IMG/VR virus record: IMGVR_UViG_3300042899_000067
Location: 1-29,180 of that record
Reading direction: 5' to 3' (one strand)
Length of the DNA: 29,180 nt
DNA from: a virus
A model generated the notes under the pieces. The model was not told where the DNA came from and did no database searches. It was given only the letters and a program-made list of their open reading frames with translations. The position numbers and the translations under genes are program-made. Numbering within the stretch: position 1 is the stretch's first letter; each line of letters opens with the position of its first letter. Positions 21,023 to 29,175 of the stretch are shown in pieces.

Positions 21023-21289
21023 CTAAAATAAAGCAGGGAATATCTTTTTAATTAATTCCGTTATTTGCCACCCTCCAGTGATACCTACCCCAATTAAAGT
21101 ATAGTAAACATATTTAAACTTATTTTGAATAGCAGATATTTCTTCCGTGTTCTTTTTGGTTTGTTGTTTCAATCCTTCGCCGAAATATTCACTTCCCAAG
21201 ATAGCATCTTCAATTGTTTGAACTTTATGCGATAAGTTGCGTAATTCATCAAATACCTTTTCTAAAGTAGCAGATTCTTTTTGGGTCAT
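21023..21289 (-). CDS. Small coiled-coil and single-span membrane protein
   Basis: 88 residues from the ATG at 21289, chosen because it overlaps the previous stop by one base (TAATG); a longer start at 21331 would add 14 residues that read like the overlapped gene. Residues 1-50 are a polar coiled coil (TLEKVFDELRNLSHKVQTIED), then a predicted membrane helix near the C-terminus (YVYYTLIGVGITGGW) and a final KKIFPALF. This is the plan of XhlA-like or Bacteroidota holin-associated proteins, and a second lysis-related role is possible though it is separated from the lysis cassette. A tail or connector-associated role is the alternative because it follows connector genes. Confidence 0.6.
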   Translation of the reverse strand: MTQKESATLEKVFDELRNLSHKVQTIEDAILGSEYFGEGLKQQTKKNTEEISAIQNKFKYVYYTLIGVGITGGWQITELIKKIFPALF

Positions 21290-21738
21290 TACACTGCATC
21301 GATTAAAGGGTAATCGGAGGGCACAGCGCATCTATCTGCAACGTATGGAATAGCAAGTGAGATTGAAGCCTGAACACCTGCTACAAGGTCTGATAATCGT
21401 TCTGTAAAGAAATTAATATTAACCGAATTACCTAGCGTAAACTCAAAAGTATCGCTTCTAAGCTGTGCGATAATATCCTGACAAACTAGCATCTGGTCGC
21501 TTATTACATCGTCCTCATTCTTTTCATCTGCAAATACTAAATCAGCAAAGATAATAGACAAAGAAAGGTTAAATATAGAACCGCTTACATTTGAACTTTC
21601 GATTGTGCAATACATGAGCGGATAAGTAATTGATTTACTTTCGCCAAGTTCCCAAACATCGCCCCAACCAAAGTCATTTATTTGCTTGTGGTCGGTTGCT
21701 AAATTATTTAGTAGACTTTTTACTTCCTTGATTGTCAT
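21289..21738 (-). CDS. Tail terminator-like / head-tail joining protein
   Basis: 149 residues. Begins MTIKEVKSLLNNLATDHKQI with a helical start, and a beta-rich middle (SIIFADLVFADEKNEDDVISDQMLVCQDIIAQL) whose LxFAD...D pattern and final AIPYVADRCAVP motif resemble tail terminator/neck proteins in Bacteroidota phages. It follows the DUF6712 connector gene. Probably joins the tail to the head. The exact family cannot be named from this reading. Confidence 0.55.
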   Translation of the reverse strand: MTIKEVKSLLNNLATDHKQINDFGWGDVWELGESKSITYPLMYCTIESSNVSGSIFNLSLSIIFADLVFADEKNEDDVISDQMLVCQDIIAQLRSDTFEFTLGNSVNINFFTERLSDLVAGVQASISLAIPYVADRCAVPSDYPLIDAV

Positions 21739-21802
21739 TTTTTACAGTGCTTAAATAAGTCTTTAATTTAACTACGTTCTTATTTGAATAATCCTTTGCC
21801 AT
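21704..21802 (-). CDS. Tiny coupled basic peptide (tentative)
   Basis: 32 residues, MAKDYSNKNVVKLKTYLSTV followed by a Lys/Ser-rich end. Its ATG overlaps the stop of the DUF6712 gene by one base (TAATG) and it runs 35 nt into the tail-terminator-like gene, whose start it overlaps. The coupling pattern matches many real genes of this phage, but the length is marginal; it might only serve to pass ribosomes to the next start. Confidence 0.35.
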   Translation of the reverse strand: MAKDYSNKNVVKLKTYLSTVKNDNQGSKKSTK

Positions 21803-22392
21803 TAATCTCTATAATCTTTACCTAATGCACCGAATTGTGATTGATACATATCTGAATAGTCTTTGTAATCTCTTTCAACACCACCAAGAAACATTCCTGT
21901 GCTATAACTAGAACCGTTTGGGTGTATGATATCAGAACCACTACCGGGATTGTTATATAAAGGATAATCAATTATATTTTCACAAAGGTAATTTGTAATT
22001 CTTTGCGCGTACCATTCAGCTTTATTTTTGTAATAGCTCATTAAATCAAACAATTCAGACAAGGTCGCTTCGTTTGAATTTTCACTATTTTTTCTAAGCA
22101 CGTTTTTGTTTGTCATCTTAAAACCTAATGACATAACCATTTCACTTGCGACATACCAACAAATGCAATCGGTCACGTATAAATCAAGAAGCTTTTTATT
22201 TAAAACAGTCAAAGAATTATCTTCTATTTGTGTTTGAAGCTCTTGATACAAGCCAGTTCCTAAGATAGGCTCAATGTACATATCTTGAGATTGCTTGATA
22301 GTTGGTCTTATAAGTTTAGGGTCTACATTGTCCTGCAATAGTGACCTATCTTTTAGCGTTGTTTCGCTTATAAATAAAATATTCGCGCTCAT
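21802..22392 (-). CDS. DUF6712 head-tail connector-like protein
   Basis: 196 residues. N-terminal LFISETTLKDRSLLQDNVDPKLIRPTIKQSQDMYIEPILGTGLY is the strong pattern of the DUF6712 family of Bacteroidota phages, expected to be a head-tail connector. A helical middle (CICWYVASEMVMSLGFKMTNK) follows, with a Gly/Ser-rich end. It follows the portal gene with a one-base overlap (TAATG), the normal place for a connector. Function is inferred from position. Confidence 0.75.
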   Translation of the reverse strand: MSANILFISETTLKDRSLLQDNVDPKLIRPTIKQSQDMYIEPILGTGLYQELQTQIEDNSLTVLNKKLLDLYVTDCICWYVASEMVMSLGFKMTNKNVLRKNSENSNEATLSELFDLMSYYKNKAEWYAQRITNYLCENIIDYPLYNNPGSGSDIIHPNGSSYSTGMFLGGVERDYKDYSDMYQSQFGALGKDYRD

Positions 22393-24221
22393 TATCTTCT
22401 TTTAATTACAACTTGTTCGACCCATCTATGTCTGCAATACGGGGTGGTTACTTGTGTTTTAGGATTATAGTAAAACCCGCCACGTCTTTGCCAAACTGAA
22501 TATCCTAACCTTTGACTTATTGCTTGTATTTCGGCACGTGAATAAATCTTATCTAATGTGATTAAGTTTTCGCAAAACCTCCTAGTAGTTGGAATAATTG
22601 GCGGACCTAAAACGGGATTTACCTCGTATGAATAACGAATTTGAATATCTGCTATTGGTTTACGTGCTGACTTTTGCTTTTTACCTTCATCCGTAATCTC
22701 GCGAGATATGACTTCGCTTCCATTATCATTGAAAGGTTTTACATTTATTAGCTTGTTATTTTCTAAAGTAGACAAAGACCCGATAATGACCTGCTTATCT
22801 ACTTTTAAAGCGGTTGCCATATCATCAACTGTCGTCAAAGGATTCTTTTGCAACAAATCTAATATTCCACTTTGTACATTCGTAATAATAATATCAATAT
22901 CTGCGAATTCTTGATGTGGTATAGGCTCGAAATTATCATCAAATTGAACACGTCTAGACTTTATAACGTTGTAATCACTTCGAGAATCGCCAAAGTCTGC
23001 AAATACACTTACCGCAAAGTCATCGTCTTGTTGTGAAAAAGCTTGATTTGTAACTTCAGGAATTGCAACTGGTTTAACTTCTAAAGGCAATCCCAGCTTT
23101 TCGCGTATTTCTTCGCGTGTCATATTAGCCGAAATAATCGCTTCGCTAAATTCAAAGCCTAAAGGTTCGGTATGTTTAATATGAAACTCGGCTGTGATTC
23201 CAAACAAGGGTAAAATATAACCTAGCCATCTTTCAATGAATTGTTGCTTACCACTTACATAAGTGTTTTGGAATATCTCGTAAGCGTCGCGCATTTCAGT
23301 CCTTGCACCTAATGCGCCCTCTTGAGCGATACCAAACAATGAAGCTGATGTAATCCTATGACCGCTAAATATCTCTTGCTGTATAGTCTTATTTAGCATA
23401 TCAAATTGTTTATCCAAATCGGAAGCGGATAAGTCAATTACTGTCGGAGCTTTTGCAGGGTCGTTATTAAAGTTAATAATAAATTTACCCGCGTTTTTTT
23501 CGCCTGAAAACTTATCTTTTACTTGACGCTCAATTTTACGTTGCTCTTCTTCAGTCGGGATACCATTGTTAAACGATAGCATCTTTGAAGGCATCATTCC
23601 ATTGTGAATAGCGTTTAAATGAAATTCAGAAACAGCAACATCTAACTCGATGTAATTTAAAGCACCCTGATAAGTTGGTAGAGTGTACGTATTAACTCCC
23701 GGGCGATACTCTTTTAAGTAAATTAATTGCTTACCTACTTTGTTATCGGGATTAAATGCTGAAATAGATTCAATATCGTTTGGCTTTGCTTTAATATCCC
23801 ACTCGTTTGAAATGTAGAAATAAGTATTATCTGGATTAGACCTTACTTTTGCGTAATCGATATGGTATAAAGAAACCGCGTCGCCAAAATGATTGTAAAT
23901 AATCTCAAGATAGCAACCCCCAAAGGTTTCGATGTCTAAAGTGATTTTATCTAAGATATCGTTTATGTTTTCTTTTGACCGATTGATAGGCTTTTCAACT
24001 AAATACTGATTTGCTTCGTCGTCAAATACAATACCACCACCAGCGATGTAATTAGCTTTACCATTTACGATAGCGTTATGCTTTGCCGAGGTGTTAAGCA
24101 ATGAAAGCAAGTGCAAAGGAAACTTATTATCTTCGCCATAATTAACCCAGTCTTGATTCTTCTTTTCAGTGAACTTAGGTTGTGAATATTCGCTAAAATT
24201 TATCGCTATTAAATTACTCAT
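22392..24221 (-). CDS. Portal protein with winged-helix and MuF-like C-terminus
   Basis: 609 residues. Residues about 1-385 are a portal: NYGEDNKFPLHLLSLL near the start, a central helical part (QFDMLNKTIQQEIFSGHRIT, 272-291), ASLFGIAQEGALGARTEM (293-310). Residues about 445-512 look like a winged helix: a first helix, VDDMATALKVDKQVIIGSLSTLENNKLI (465-492) and a final wing-like SREITDEGK. Residues 525-609 carry a MuF-like end with RRFCENLITLDKIYSR and GGFYYN, then PYCRHRWVEQV (594-604). The portal forms the DNA channel at the capsid vertex. Ordinary portals end near 400-500 residues, so the extension is unusual; the winged helix could contact packaged DNA or partners. It starts 4 nt inside the previous gene (ATGA). 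Confidence 0.82.
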   Translation of the reverse strand: MSNLIAINFSEYSQPKFTEKKNQDWVNYGEDNKFPLHLLSLLNTSAKHNAIVNGKANYIAGGGIVFDDEANQYLVEKPINRSKENINDILDKITLDIETFGGCYLEIIYNHFGDAVSLYHIDYAKVRSNPDNTYFYISNEWDIKAKPNDIESISAFNPDNKVGKQLIYLKEYRPGVNTYTLPTYQGALNYIELDVAVSEFHLNAIHNGMMPSKMLSFNNGIPTEEEQRKIERQVKDKFSGEKNAGKFIINFNNDPAKAPTVIDLSASDLDKQFDMLNKTIQQEIFSGHRITSASLFGIAQEGALGARTEMRDAYEIFQNTYVSGKQQFIERWLGYILPLFGITAEFHIKHTEPLGFEFSEAIISANMTREEIREKLGLPLEVKPVAIPEVTNQAFSQQDDDFAVSVFADFGDSRSDYNVIKSRRVQFDDNFEPIPHQEFADIDIIITNVQSGILDLLQKNPLTTVDDMATALKVDKQVIIGSLSTLENNKLINVKPFNDNGSEVISREITDEGKKQKSARKPIADIQIRYSYEVNPVLGPPIIPTTRRFCENLITLDKIYSRAEIQAISQRLGYSVWQRRGGFYYNPKTQVTTPYCRHRWVEQVVIKRR

Positions 24222-24511
24222 TTTTTAATATTTTTATTTCCCTGCTCGTTTGTTGTGTATTTCTTCAATCCTAATCGTATTAACAACTCATTAACTATAA
24301 AATTGTCATCTTTGCCCCACTTATCAAGCGTTTCTTTTTTTATAAATATACATTCTTCAAAACAAATACAATTATTAGCGTCGCATATTTGACAAATGAT
24401 ATTAACGCCTTCACAAAACAAGTCATATCTAAAAGAAAGTATATTGACTGAATTAATTTTTCGTGAAATATTACCGACTTTTAGCTCGGTATCTAATACT
24501 CTAATTTTCAA
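24218..24511 (-). CDS. Hypothetical protein, paralogue of the next gene
   Basis: 97 residues. Similar in order to the 124-residue protein encoded just upstream: a segment NSVNILSFRYDLFCEGVNI, then TLDKWGKDD and a final helix and RLGL. It has five Cys, four of them in the segment CQICDANNCICFEEC, unusual for the window and suggesting metal binding or a redox role. It overlaps the previous gene by 11 nt and the portal start by 4 nt. Function unknown. Confidence 0.6.
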   Translation of the reverse strand: MKIRVLDTELKVGNISRKINSVNILSFRYDLFCEGVNIICQICDANNCICFEECIFIKKETLDKWGKDDNFIVNELLIRLGLKKYTTNEQGNKNIKK

Positions 24512-24875
24512 CTGTCAAGGAATCCTTTACAATTTCACTTTCAATTATAGCATCAAATAACGGAAAATCGCTATTTAATTTTTCAGCAGTTTTGTCAATT
24601 TCTACTATCGGAGCAACATAATCCCCTGTAATAATTAAATTAAGCTTCTCAGCTGCATAGTTATACGCATACTCGTCATCATTACCCCACTCGTTATAAG
24701 CTTCGCCTGACATCGTTAAATTGCCATCTGCGGTTACCGCTAAATCACTATCTAATAAAGCATAGTAAAAACTAGCGCTTTGGAATAGTTCGCCACCGAT
24801 TGGGCGTAAATTAAAAATGGTAGCCGTTACGGCTTGACCTTTTACCCATGTAGGGATTTCTTGAATTGTTTTCAT
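24501..24875 (-). CDS. Hypothetical structural-module protein
   Basis: 124 residues. Begins with EIPTWVKGQAVTATIFNL, then ELFQSASFYYALLDSD, and EWGNDDEYAYNYAAEKLNL in the second half; acidic C-terminal tail. The middle portion is the pattern also found in the following 97-residue protein (WGxDD followed by a helix and a KLNL/RLGL end). It lies between the fibre genes and the portal. Possibly a small tail or fibre-associated protein; the family is not known to me by name. Confidence 0.6.
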   Translation of the reverse strand: MKTIQEIPTWVKGQAVTATIFNLRPIGGELFQSASFYYALLDSDLAVTADGNLTMSGEAYNEWGNDDEYAYNYAAEKLNLIITGDYVAPIVEIDKTAEKLNSDFPLFDAIIESEIVKDSLTVEN

Positions 24876-24877
24876 AA

Positions 24878-24943
24878 TTATTTGTTTTTATATATTCCGA
24901 TTAAATTTCCGTTATGAGTTATTAGTTTTATTGTAAGTTTCAT
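24878..24943 (-). CDS. Possible micro-ORF upstream of the 124-residue gene
   Basis: 21 codons, MKLTIKLITHNGNLIGIYKN. It ends 2 nt before the next gene and is preceded by AATAATTATGAAA, a context also found at the next start, so it may be a duplicated initiation region or a leader peptide. It may equally be non-coding. Confidence 0.25.
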   Translation of the reverse strand: MKLTIKLITHNGNLIGIYKNK

Positions 24944-24952
24944 AATTATTTA

Positions 24953-25195
24953 TTAAAATGTTCCTAAAATTTCATCTTTTGTCGGGCATTGCAAACTTGT
25001 TAATTCAGACATTGGGAAATTCCCTGTTGGTATATCTGTATAAGTTGCTAATTGCGACTTTGTTAATACCTCTTTATTTAATTCAGTTGGTATAGATGTT
25101 GTAATGCTAAATAATCCTGCTGTTGAAGCTCCGTTTCTAATGGCATTGCCAGTACATAACTGATTACCTGCATTTGCATCCCAAGTATCTGCCAT
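24953..25195 (-). CDS. Small fibre-associated protein
   Basis: 80 residues, Thr/Ser/Asn-rich, beginning MADTWDANAGNQLCTGNAIR. The NQL...G...SI(P)TELNKEVLTKSQL pattern resembles short modules that follow tail fibre genes in Bacteroidota phages. Its start overlaps the fibre stop by one base (TAATG). Likely a fibre accessory or tail tip component; not proven. Confidence 0.55.
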   Translation of the reverse strand: MADTWDANAGNQLCTGNAIRNGASTAGLFSITTSIPTELNKEVLTKSQLATYTDIPTGNFPMSELTSLQCPTKDEILGTF

Positions 25196-28100
25196 TATAT
25201 TAGTTGTTTAATTAAATCCTCTAATTGCTTAATTCTGTTCTCTAAGTTAGCTATTTTAGCCGTATGTACTTGACGATATGATAAATCTAAATAAGTATCA
25301 TCTCTTTCAATTACTGCACTAGGTAAAACGCTTTGCACATCTTGAGCAAAATAACCTAATTCCTCAACTCCATTTTTTGTGTATAACTTTGCGGTTATGC
25401 TTTCAATTCCTTTAGCTTGATAATTATCAGTTATTAATGTTTTTAATCTGCTATCGGAGCTTTCAAAAAATGCAGTCGCCGTCACACTACTAGAGAATGT
25501 AGCTGCACCTGCATTACCAAAACTAAGAATGTCTGAATTAGTTCCTGAACCTATTACAAATTGAGTAGTATTTAATTTAGTGCCTAAGTACCAGTTTTCA
25601 TATCCAGAATTAAAGAAATTTAATTTAATAGCATTACCAGATATTTGCAAAGTATTATTAAACCTCCCAGTACCATTAACATCTAGCTTGTAACCTGCAT
25701 CTGTTGTAGTGCCTATTAGTACGTTACCGCCTGAGGTAATGCGCATACGTTCGGTATTGCTTGTACCAAACACCATTGAATCCACACCATGTTGATATTG
25801 TATATATCCTGAATAAGATGCAGTTCCACCTCCAGTAGCATCACCAAAAAATAAATTTCCTGTTCCTGTTGATGTTGAAGCTATTTGTATATATGAATCA
25901 GCGGTTGTACCAGCTTGTCCTACTGTTAATAGATAACTCGGAGTTGTAGTTCCCACCCCTAATCTACCACTCGCATCTAACGTCATTGCTTGAGTAAAGG
26001 TTATAGCGTTACCTGCTGTACCTGATGGAGCGGTGAGCCAAGAATGAATTCCATCAGTTTGTTGAACGTATAATGTTGCAGAATTATTAGTTAAATAAAT
26101 TGATTGTCCTGCTGTATTATTATAAAAATTATTTCCAAAATAAGACTGACTAAATCCATTGTATATAATACTTGTATTACCAATTTGAAAAGCTTTATTG
26201 TTTGTACTCCACGCACTCGGTGTAACTCCTAAGCCTAGATTGCCAGATGGGTTAAGAATTAATTTAGAACCTGGACTTGAGCCATACCAATAAAAATCTA
26301 AATAGTCAGTTCCAGCATTGTTATTAAATATAGCCCATTTATCTACTCCTGCTCTATTTAATTTTAATCCACTATAAGTAGTTCCATTAGCTATGAATAG
26401 ATTTTGAGATGCTCCACCGCTTGTCACATCCCCACTAAACGTAGCACTTGTACCATTTAAAGTTCCTGAAAGAGTAGTATTACCAGCTGAATTAATCGTT
26501 AATCTTGCAGACGCTCCTGTTTGTAAAATCAAACTACCAGCCGAATCGTAAACAAAAGAACCACCAGCCGTTCCCAAAGTGATTATCCCTGTAATCTTTG
26601 CGCCCCCTGTAACTTGTAGCTTATCACTTGTAGCATTATTTCGTGAGCCTAAAAGCAAGTTACCGCCTAGCCATGTAGATGTAGTATCGGTATTACCTAT
26701 CCAAGTTCTATTGTTTTCGGTTGCACTTTCACCATTAGAGTTCATTCCAACGAATATGTTATTATATCCAGTTGTATTATTATCTCCTGAGCTTTTTCCA
26801 AAAGCCGTATTATTATTTCCTGTGGTATTGCTGGAAAGCGAAAAATGTCCGCTAGCGGTGTTTTGAATTCCAGTTGTATTCGCAATTAAAGCATTTTTTC
26901 CAACTCTTGTGTTTGATTCTTCATTACCTCCGCCCCTGCCAATATTAATTCCATTAACAATTAAATCACTACTAAAAGTCTTTGCTCCCGCTATTGTTTG
27001 CGCTCCCGTAGTTACTACACCGCCAAAACTTGCATCTGCTGGTTGTAAACTTAAAAGGCTACCAACTATACTAGCTCCATTTGCGTTTGGTGTAATCCCA
27101 ATAGCTGCTAAAGATAAAACTGTGTATTGTGGAATGTTTAAAGTATTGCTTATAAATGTAGCTGCTCCGCTTGTGCCAGTTGTGGTTAGCGTGATTGTGT
27201 TTTGTTTATTATTAAATGTACTCCAATCTGTAGAGGATAAATACCCATTAATCGTAGAGGTAGCAGCAGGAATAGAAATAGTGTTTAATGTTCTAACTAA
27301 AGGAGATGAAAAACTTAATACATTTTCTTTGTTGTTAAACGTAGTCCAATTAGCAGAACTTAAAGCACCCCTATTTGTAGCACTTGCAGTTGGTAGATTA
27401 AAAGTATGAGTATCAACTAAACTTGAAATATTAAAATCCGTTCCAGTCGTTCCAGTTGCAAAATATTGAGTATTAGCAGTTAATCCATTTAACGCTGCAA
27501 TACCACCCGCAAAAGTTGTTGTGACTAAACATAAGGTATTGTCCTCAGTATGAAAAGTAACTGTACGACCTCCTGAATTATTTACAATGTAAACCCTTAA
27601 AGCTAACCTATCGGTAATTAATAAAACAGTTTCGGGTACTGCTAAAGAAGTGATATATAAATCAGTTGTTATACCGCCTGTTATTTCTTCAGGAACTGCA
27701 CTTGAACTTGCAATACTTGTAAAAGTCGTTCCATCGTATTTTAATAACTCGACATAAAATTTAGAATTGCCACCGCTTGAGCTAATATTAAAGTACATCT
27801 CAAAATTCCATGCACCACCTGGGATAAGCAATCTATTTGGGTTACCCGCATCAGTTAAGAATTGAGAAATTAAGCCGTTACCTGTTAAATTAAAATCAGT
27901 ACCTCCACCAATTACGGCACTGTTAGCCATCTGCTTATAAGTCGCCACACTTGCAGCAACTGAACCATTTAAATAATAATTAACATTAGCACCACCGCTT
28001 GATGTTGAAGGAATAGTTGCCAAAGTTCCATCGCCACGAATGTATTGAGAAGCCGTACCTATTGCGGTAACCTCTAAAGTACCCGAACTTGTAATTGGCG

Positions 28101-28821
28101 AATTAGCAACGCTAAACGCTACTGGCATTGTTAAACCTACGCTAGTAACCGAGCCAACCCCTGCACCTATATCTGAACGTAATTCAGTGCCGGTACGATA
28201 TTTAACTACTCCGCCATCACTTACTAAAAATTTATCAGTATCAGTTGTAGCGTTTTGAATATTAGCTATTGTTAATCTTAAAGCAGTATCTATTCTTAAT
28301 GCTTCCGTATTGTTTACTCGTATTAAAAAATCGTTATTTATTGTTGACCCTATATAAGCATCGTTATTTACGCCCGGCTCACCCGGTATGCCCGGATTGA
28401 TAATCCCGAAACTTGCATAGCTTGAAGTGCCATCCGTTAAGTGTATAGCGTTACCGATTTCTTCAAGAATTGAATTACCGACCGCGCCTGTGCTTGTAAA
28501 CTTTGCGATATTTCCAGTCGTTCCCGAAATGCTTGAGCTTGATGCGCCACCAATATCTGATAAGACTTCGGAAGCGGTTCGATATGCAACTGAATTATCT
28601 GCTTTTAGGCTTAAGAACTTTGTAGCTGCTTCTAAGTCGGTAAGTGCTGAAAGTATTAGCGTTCCATCAATTTCGACATCGGTAGAAGAAAGTTGTAATG
28701 GGATTTCATTTCCAAATCCATCGGTAATTCTTTTCTTTACGCCTGTGATTGTATTATTATCAGTTACCTTAAGTAACGAATCGTATGTTTCCGAAATTAA
28801 TTCGCCTGTAAGTGTAGCCAT
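25195..28821 (-). CDS. Tail fibre with C-terminal S74 chaperone
   Basis: 1208 residues, the largest protein. The first 600 residues are low-complexity Gly/Ser/Thr/Asn-rich beta with fibre repeats such as LSSANWTTFNNKE (about 490) and YLSSTDWSTFNNKQ (about 527). Residues about 634-690 carry short NTTG-type repeats (NTTGIQNTASG and related) in a YadA-head-like style. The last 87 residues (from SDSRLK near 1122) match the Peptidase S74 intramolecular chaperone, with GYFAQDVQSVLPS, LDLSYRQVHT and a final leucine-rich coiled coil. S74 domains help the fibre trimer fold and then cut themselves off at the Ser in SDSR. It binds the host receptor. The repeats are ready substrates for recombination between phages. 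Confidence 0.9.
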   Translation of the reverse strand: MATLTGELISETYDSLLKVTDNNTITGVKKRITDGFGNEIPLQLSSTDVEIDGTLILSALTDLEAATKFLSLKADNSVAYRTASEVLSDIGGASSSSISGTTGNIAKFTSTGAVGNSILEEIGNAIHLTDGTSSYASFGIINPGIPGEPGVNNDAYIGSTINNDFLIRVNNTEALRIDTALRLTIANIQNATTDTDKFLVSDGGVVKYRTGTELRSDIGAGVGSVTSVGLTMPVAFSVANSPITSSGTLEVTAIGTASQYIRGDGTLATIPSTSSGGANVNYYLNGSVAASVATYKQMANSAVIGGGTDFNLTGNGLISQFLTDAGNPNRLLIPGGAWNFEMYFNISSSGGNSKFYVELLKYDGTTFTSIASSSAVPEEITGGITTDLYITSLAVPETVLLITDRLALRVYIVNNSGGRTVTFHTEDNTLCLVTTTFAGGIAALNGLTANTQYFATGTTGTDFNISSLVDTHTFNLPTASATNRGALSSANWTTFNNKENVLSFSSPLVRTLNTISIPAATSTINGYLSSTDWSTFNNKQNTITLTTTGTSGAATFISNTLNIPQYTVLSLAAIGITPNANGASIVGSLLSLQPADASFGGVVTTGAQTIAGAKTFSSDLIVNGINIGRGGGNEESNTRVGKNALIANTTGIQNTASGHFSLSSNTTGNNNTAFGKSSGDNNTTGYNNIFVGMNSNGESATENNRTWIGNTDTTSTWLGGNLLLGSRNNATSDKLQVTGGAKITGIITLGTAGGSFVYDSAGSLILQTGASARLTINSAGNTTLSGTLNGTSATFSGDVTSGGASQNLFIANGTTYSGLKLNRAGVDKWAIFNNNAGTDYLDFYWYGSSPGSKLILNPSGNLGLGVTPSAWSTNNKAFQIGNTSIIYNGFSQSYFGNNFYNNTAGQSIYLTNNSATLYVQQTDGIHSWLTAPSGTAGNAITFTQAMTLDASGRLGVGTTTPSYLLTVGQAGTTADSYIQIASTSTGTGNLFFGDATGGGTASYSGYIQYQHGVDSMVFGTSNTERMRITSGGNVLIGTTTDAGYKLDVNGTGRFNNTLQISGNAIKLNFFNSGYENWYLGTKLNTTQFVIGSGTNSDILSFGNAGAATFSSSVTATAFFESSDSRLKTLITDNYQAKGIESITAKLYTKNGVEELGYFAQDVQSVLPSAVIERDDTYLDLSYRQVHTAKIANLENRIKQLEDLIKQLI

Positions 28822-29175
28822 TTATTTGTAAGTTATAAAGTCTTCTGATTGCCCATTGTATTCAGTGAAAGTAAAAGCTTCACCTACTAATTTCATTTTA
28901 CCGATTTCTAATTGTTTTTTAATTTCTGGTTCGATTTGAAATTCGAAAACTTGATAAGTCCAAAATCCCTCGGTTGCGTTTAAAAAATAATCATTTACGT
29001 TTATCTCGAATTCTGAATATCTCTCAATGTATAAACTTTCATTTATTGCTTCAAAGATAATGATTTCATTTGTAATATCGTTCACAAATTCAAACACGTA
29101 AATAGGTGTTTCAATCGTCACCTTTTCAAGCGACAAAACCAAATCTTTTACAGTTCCTTTTTCAAAAAGTATCAT
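28822..29175 (-). CDS. Small fibre-linked protein, upstream of the fibre
   Basis: 117 residues. MILFEKGTVKDLVLSLEKVT, then PIYVFEFVNDITNE, ERYSEFEINVNDYF and FWTYQVFE: a beta-rich pattern I recognise as recurrent beside Bacteroidota phage fibre genes (L-KG----LV--L-E----T---Y-F-F-ND). Probably an attachment or collar component. It ends at the base before the fibre start. The start lies 5 bases from the window edge, so the upstream region is not visible. Confidence 0.65.
   Translation of the reverse strand: MILFEKGTVKDLVLSLEKVTIETPIYVFEFVNDITNEIIIFEAINESLYIERYSEFEINVNDYFLNATEGFWTYQVFEFQIEPEIKKQLEIGKMKLVGEAFTFTEYNGQSEDFITYK

Noticed and set aside
21290-21331. Upstream start at 21331 for the coiled-coil/membrane protein
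   Set aside because: It would add 14 residues that overlap the previous gene, while the ATG at 21289 forms a TAATG overlap with its stop, the pattern seen at many gene joints here.
26579-28831. Long plus-strand open frames opposite the tail fibre (26579-26866, 26909-27409, 28427-28831)
   Set aside because: They lie entirely antisense to a strongly supported fibre gene with repeats and an S74 domain. Their translation is hydrophobic and low in complexity, as expected from the reverse of Thr/Gly/Asn-rich repeats.
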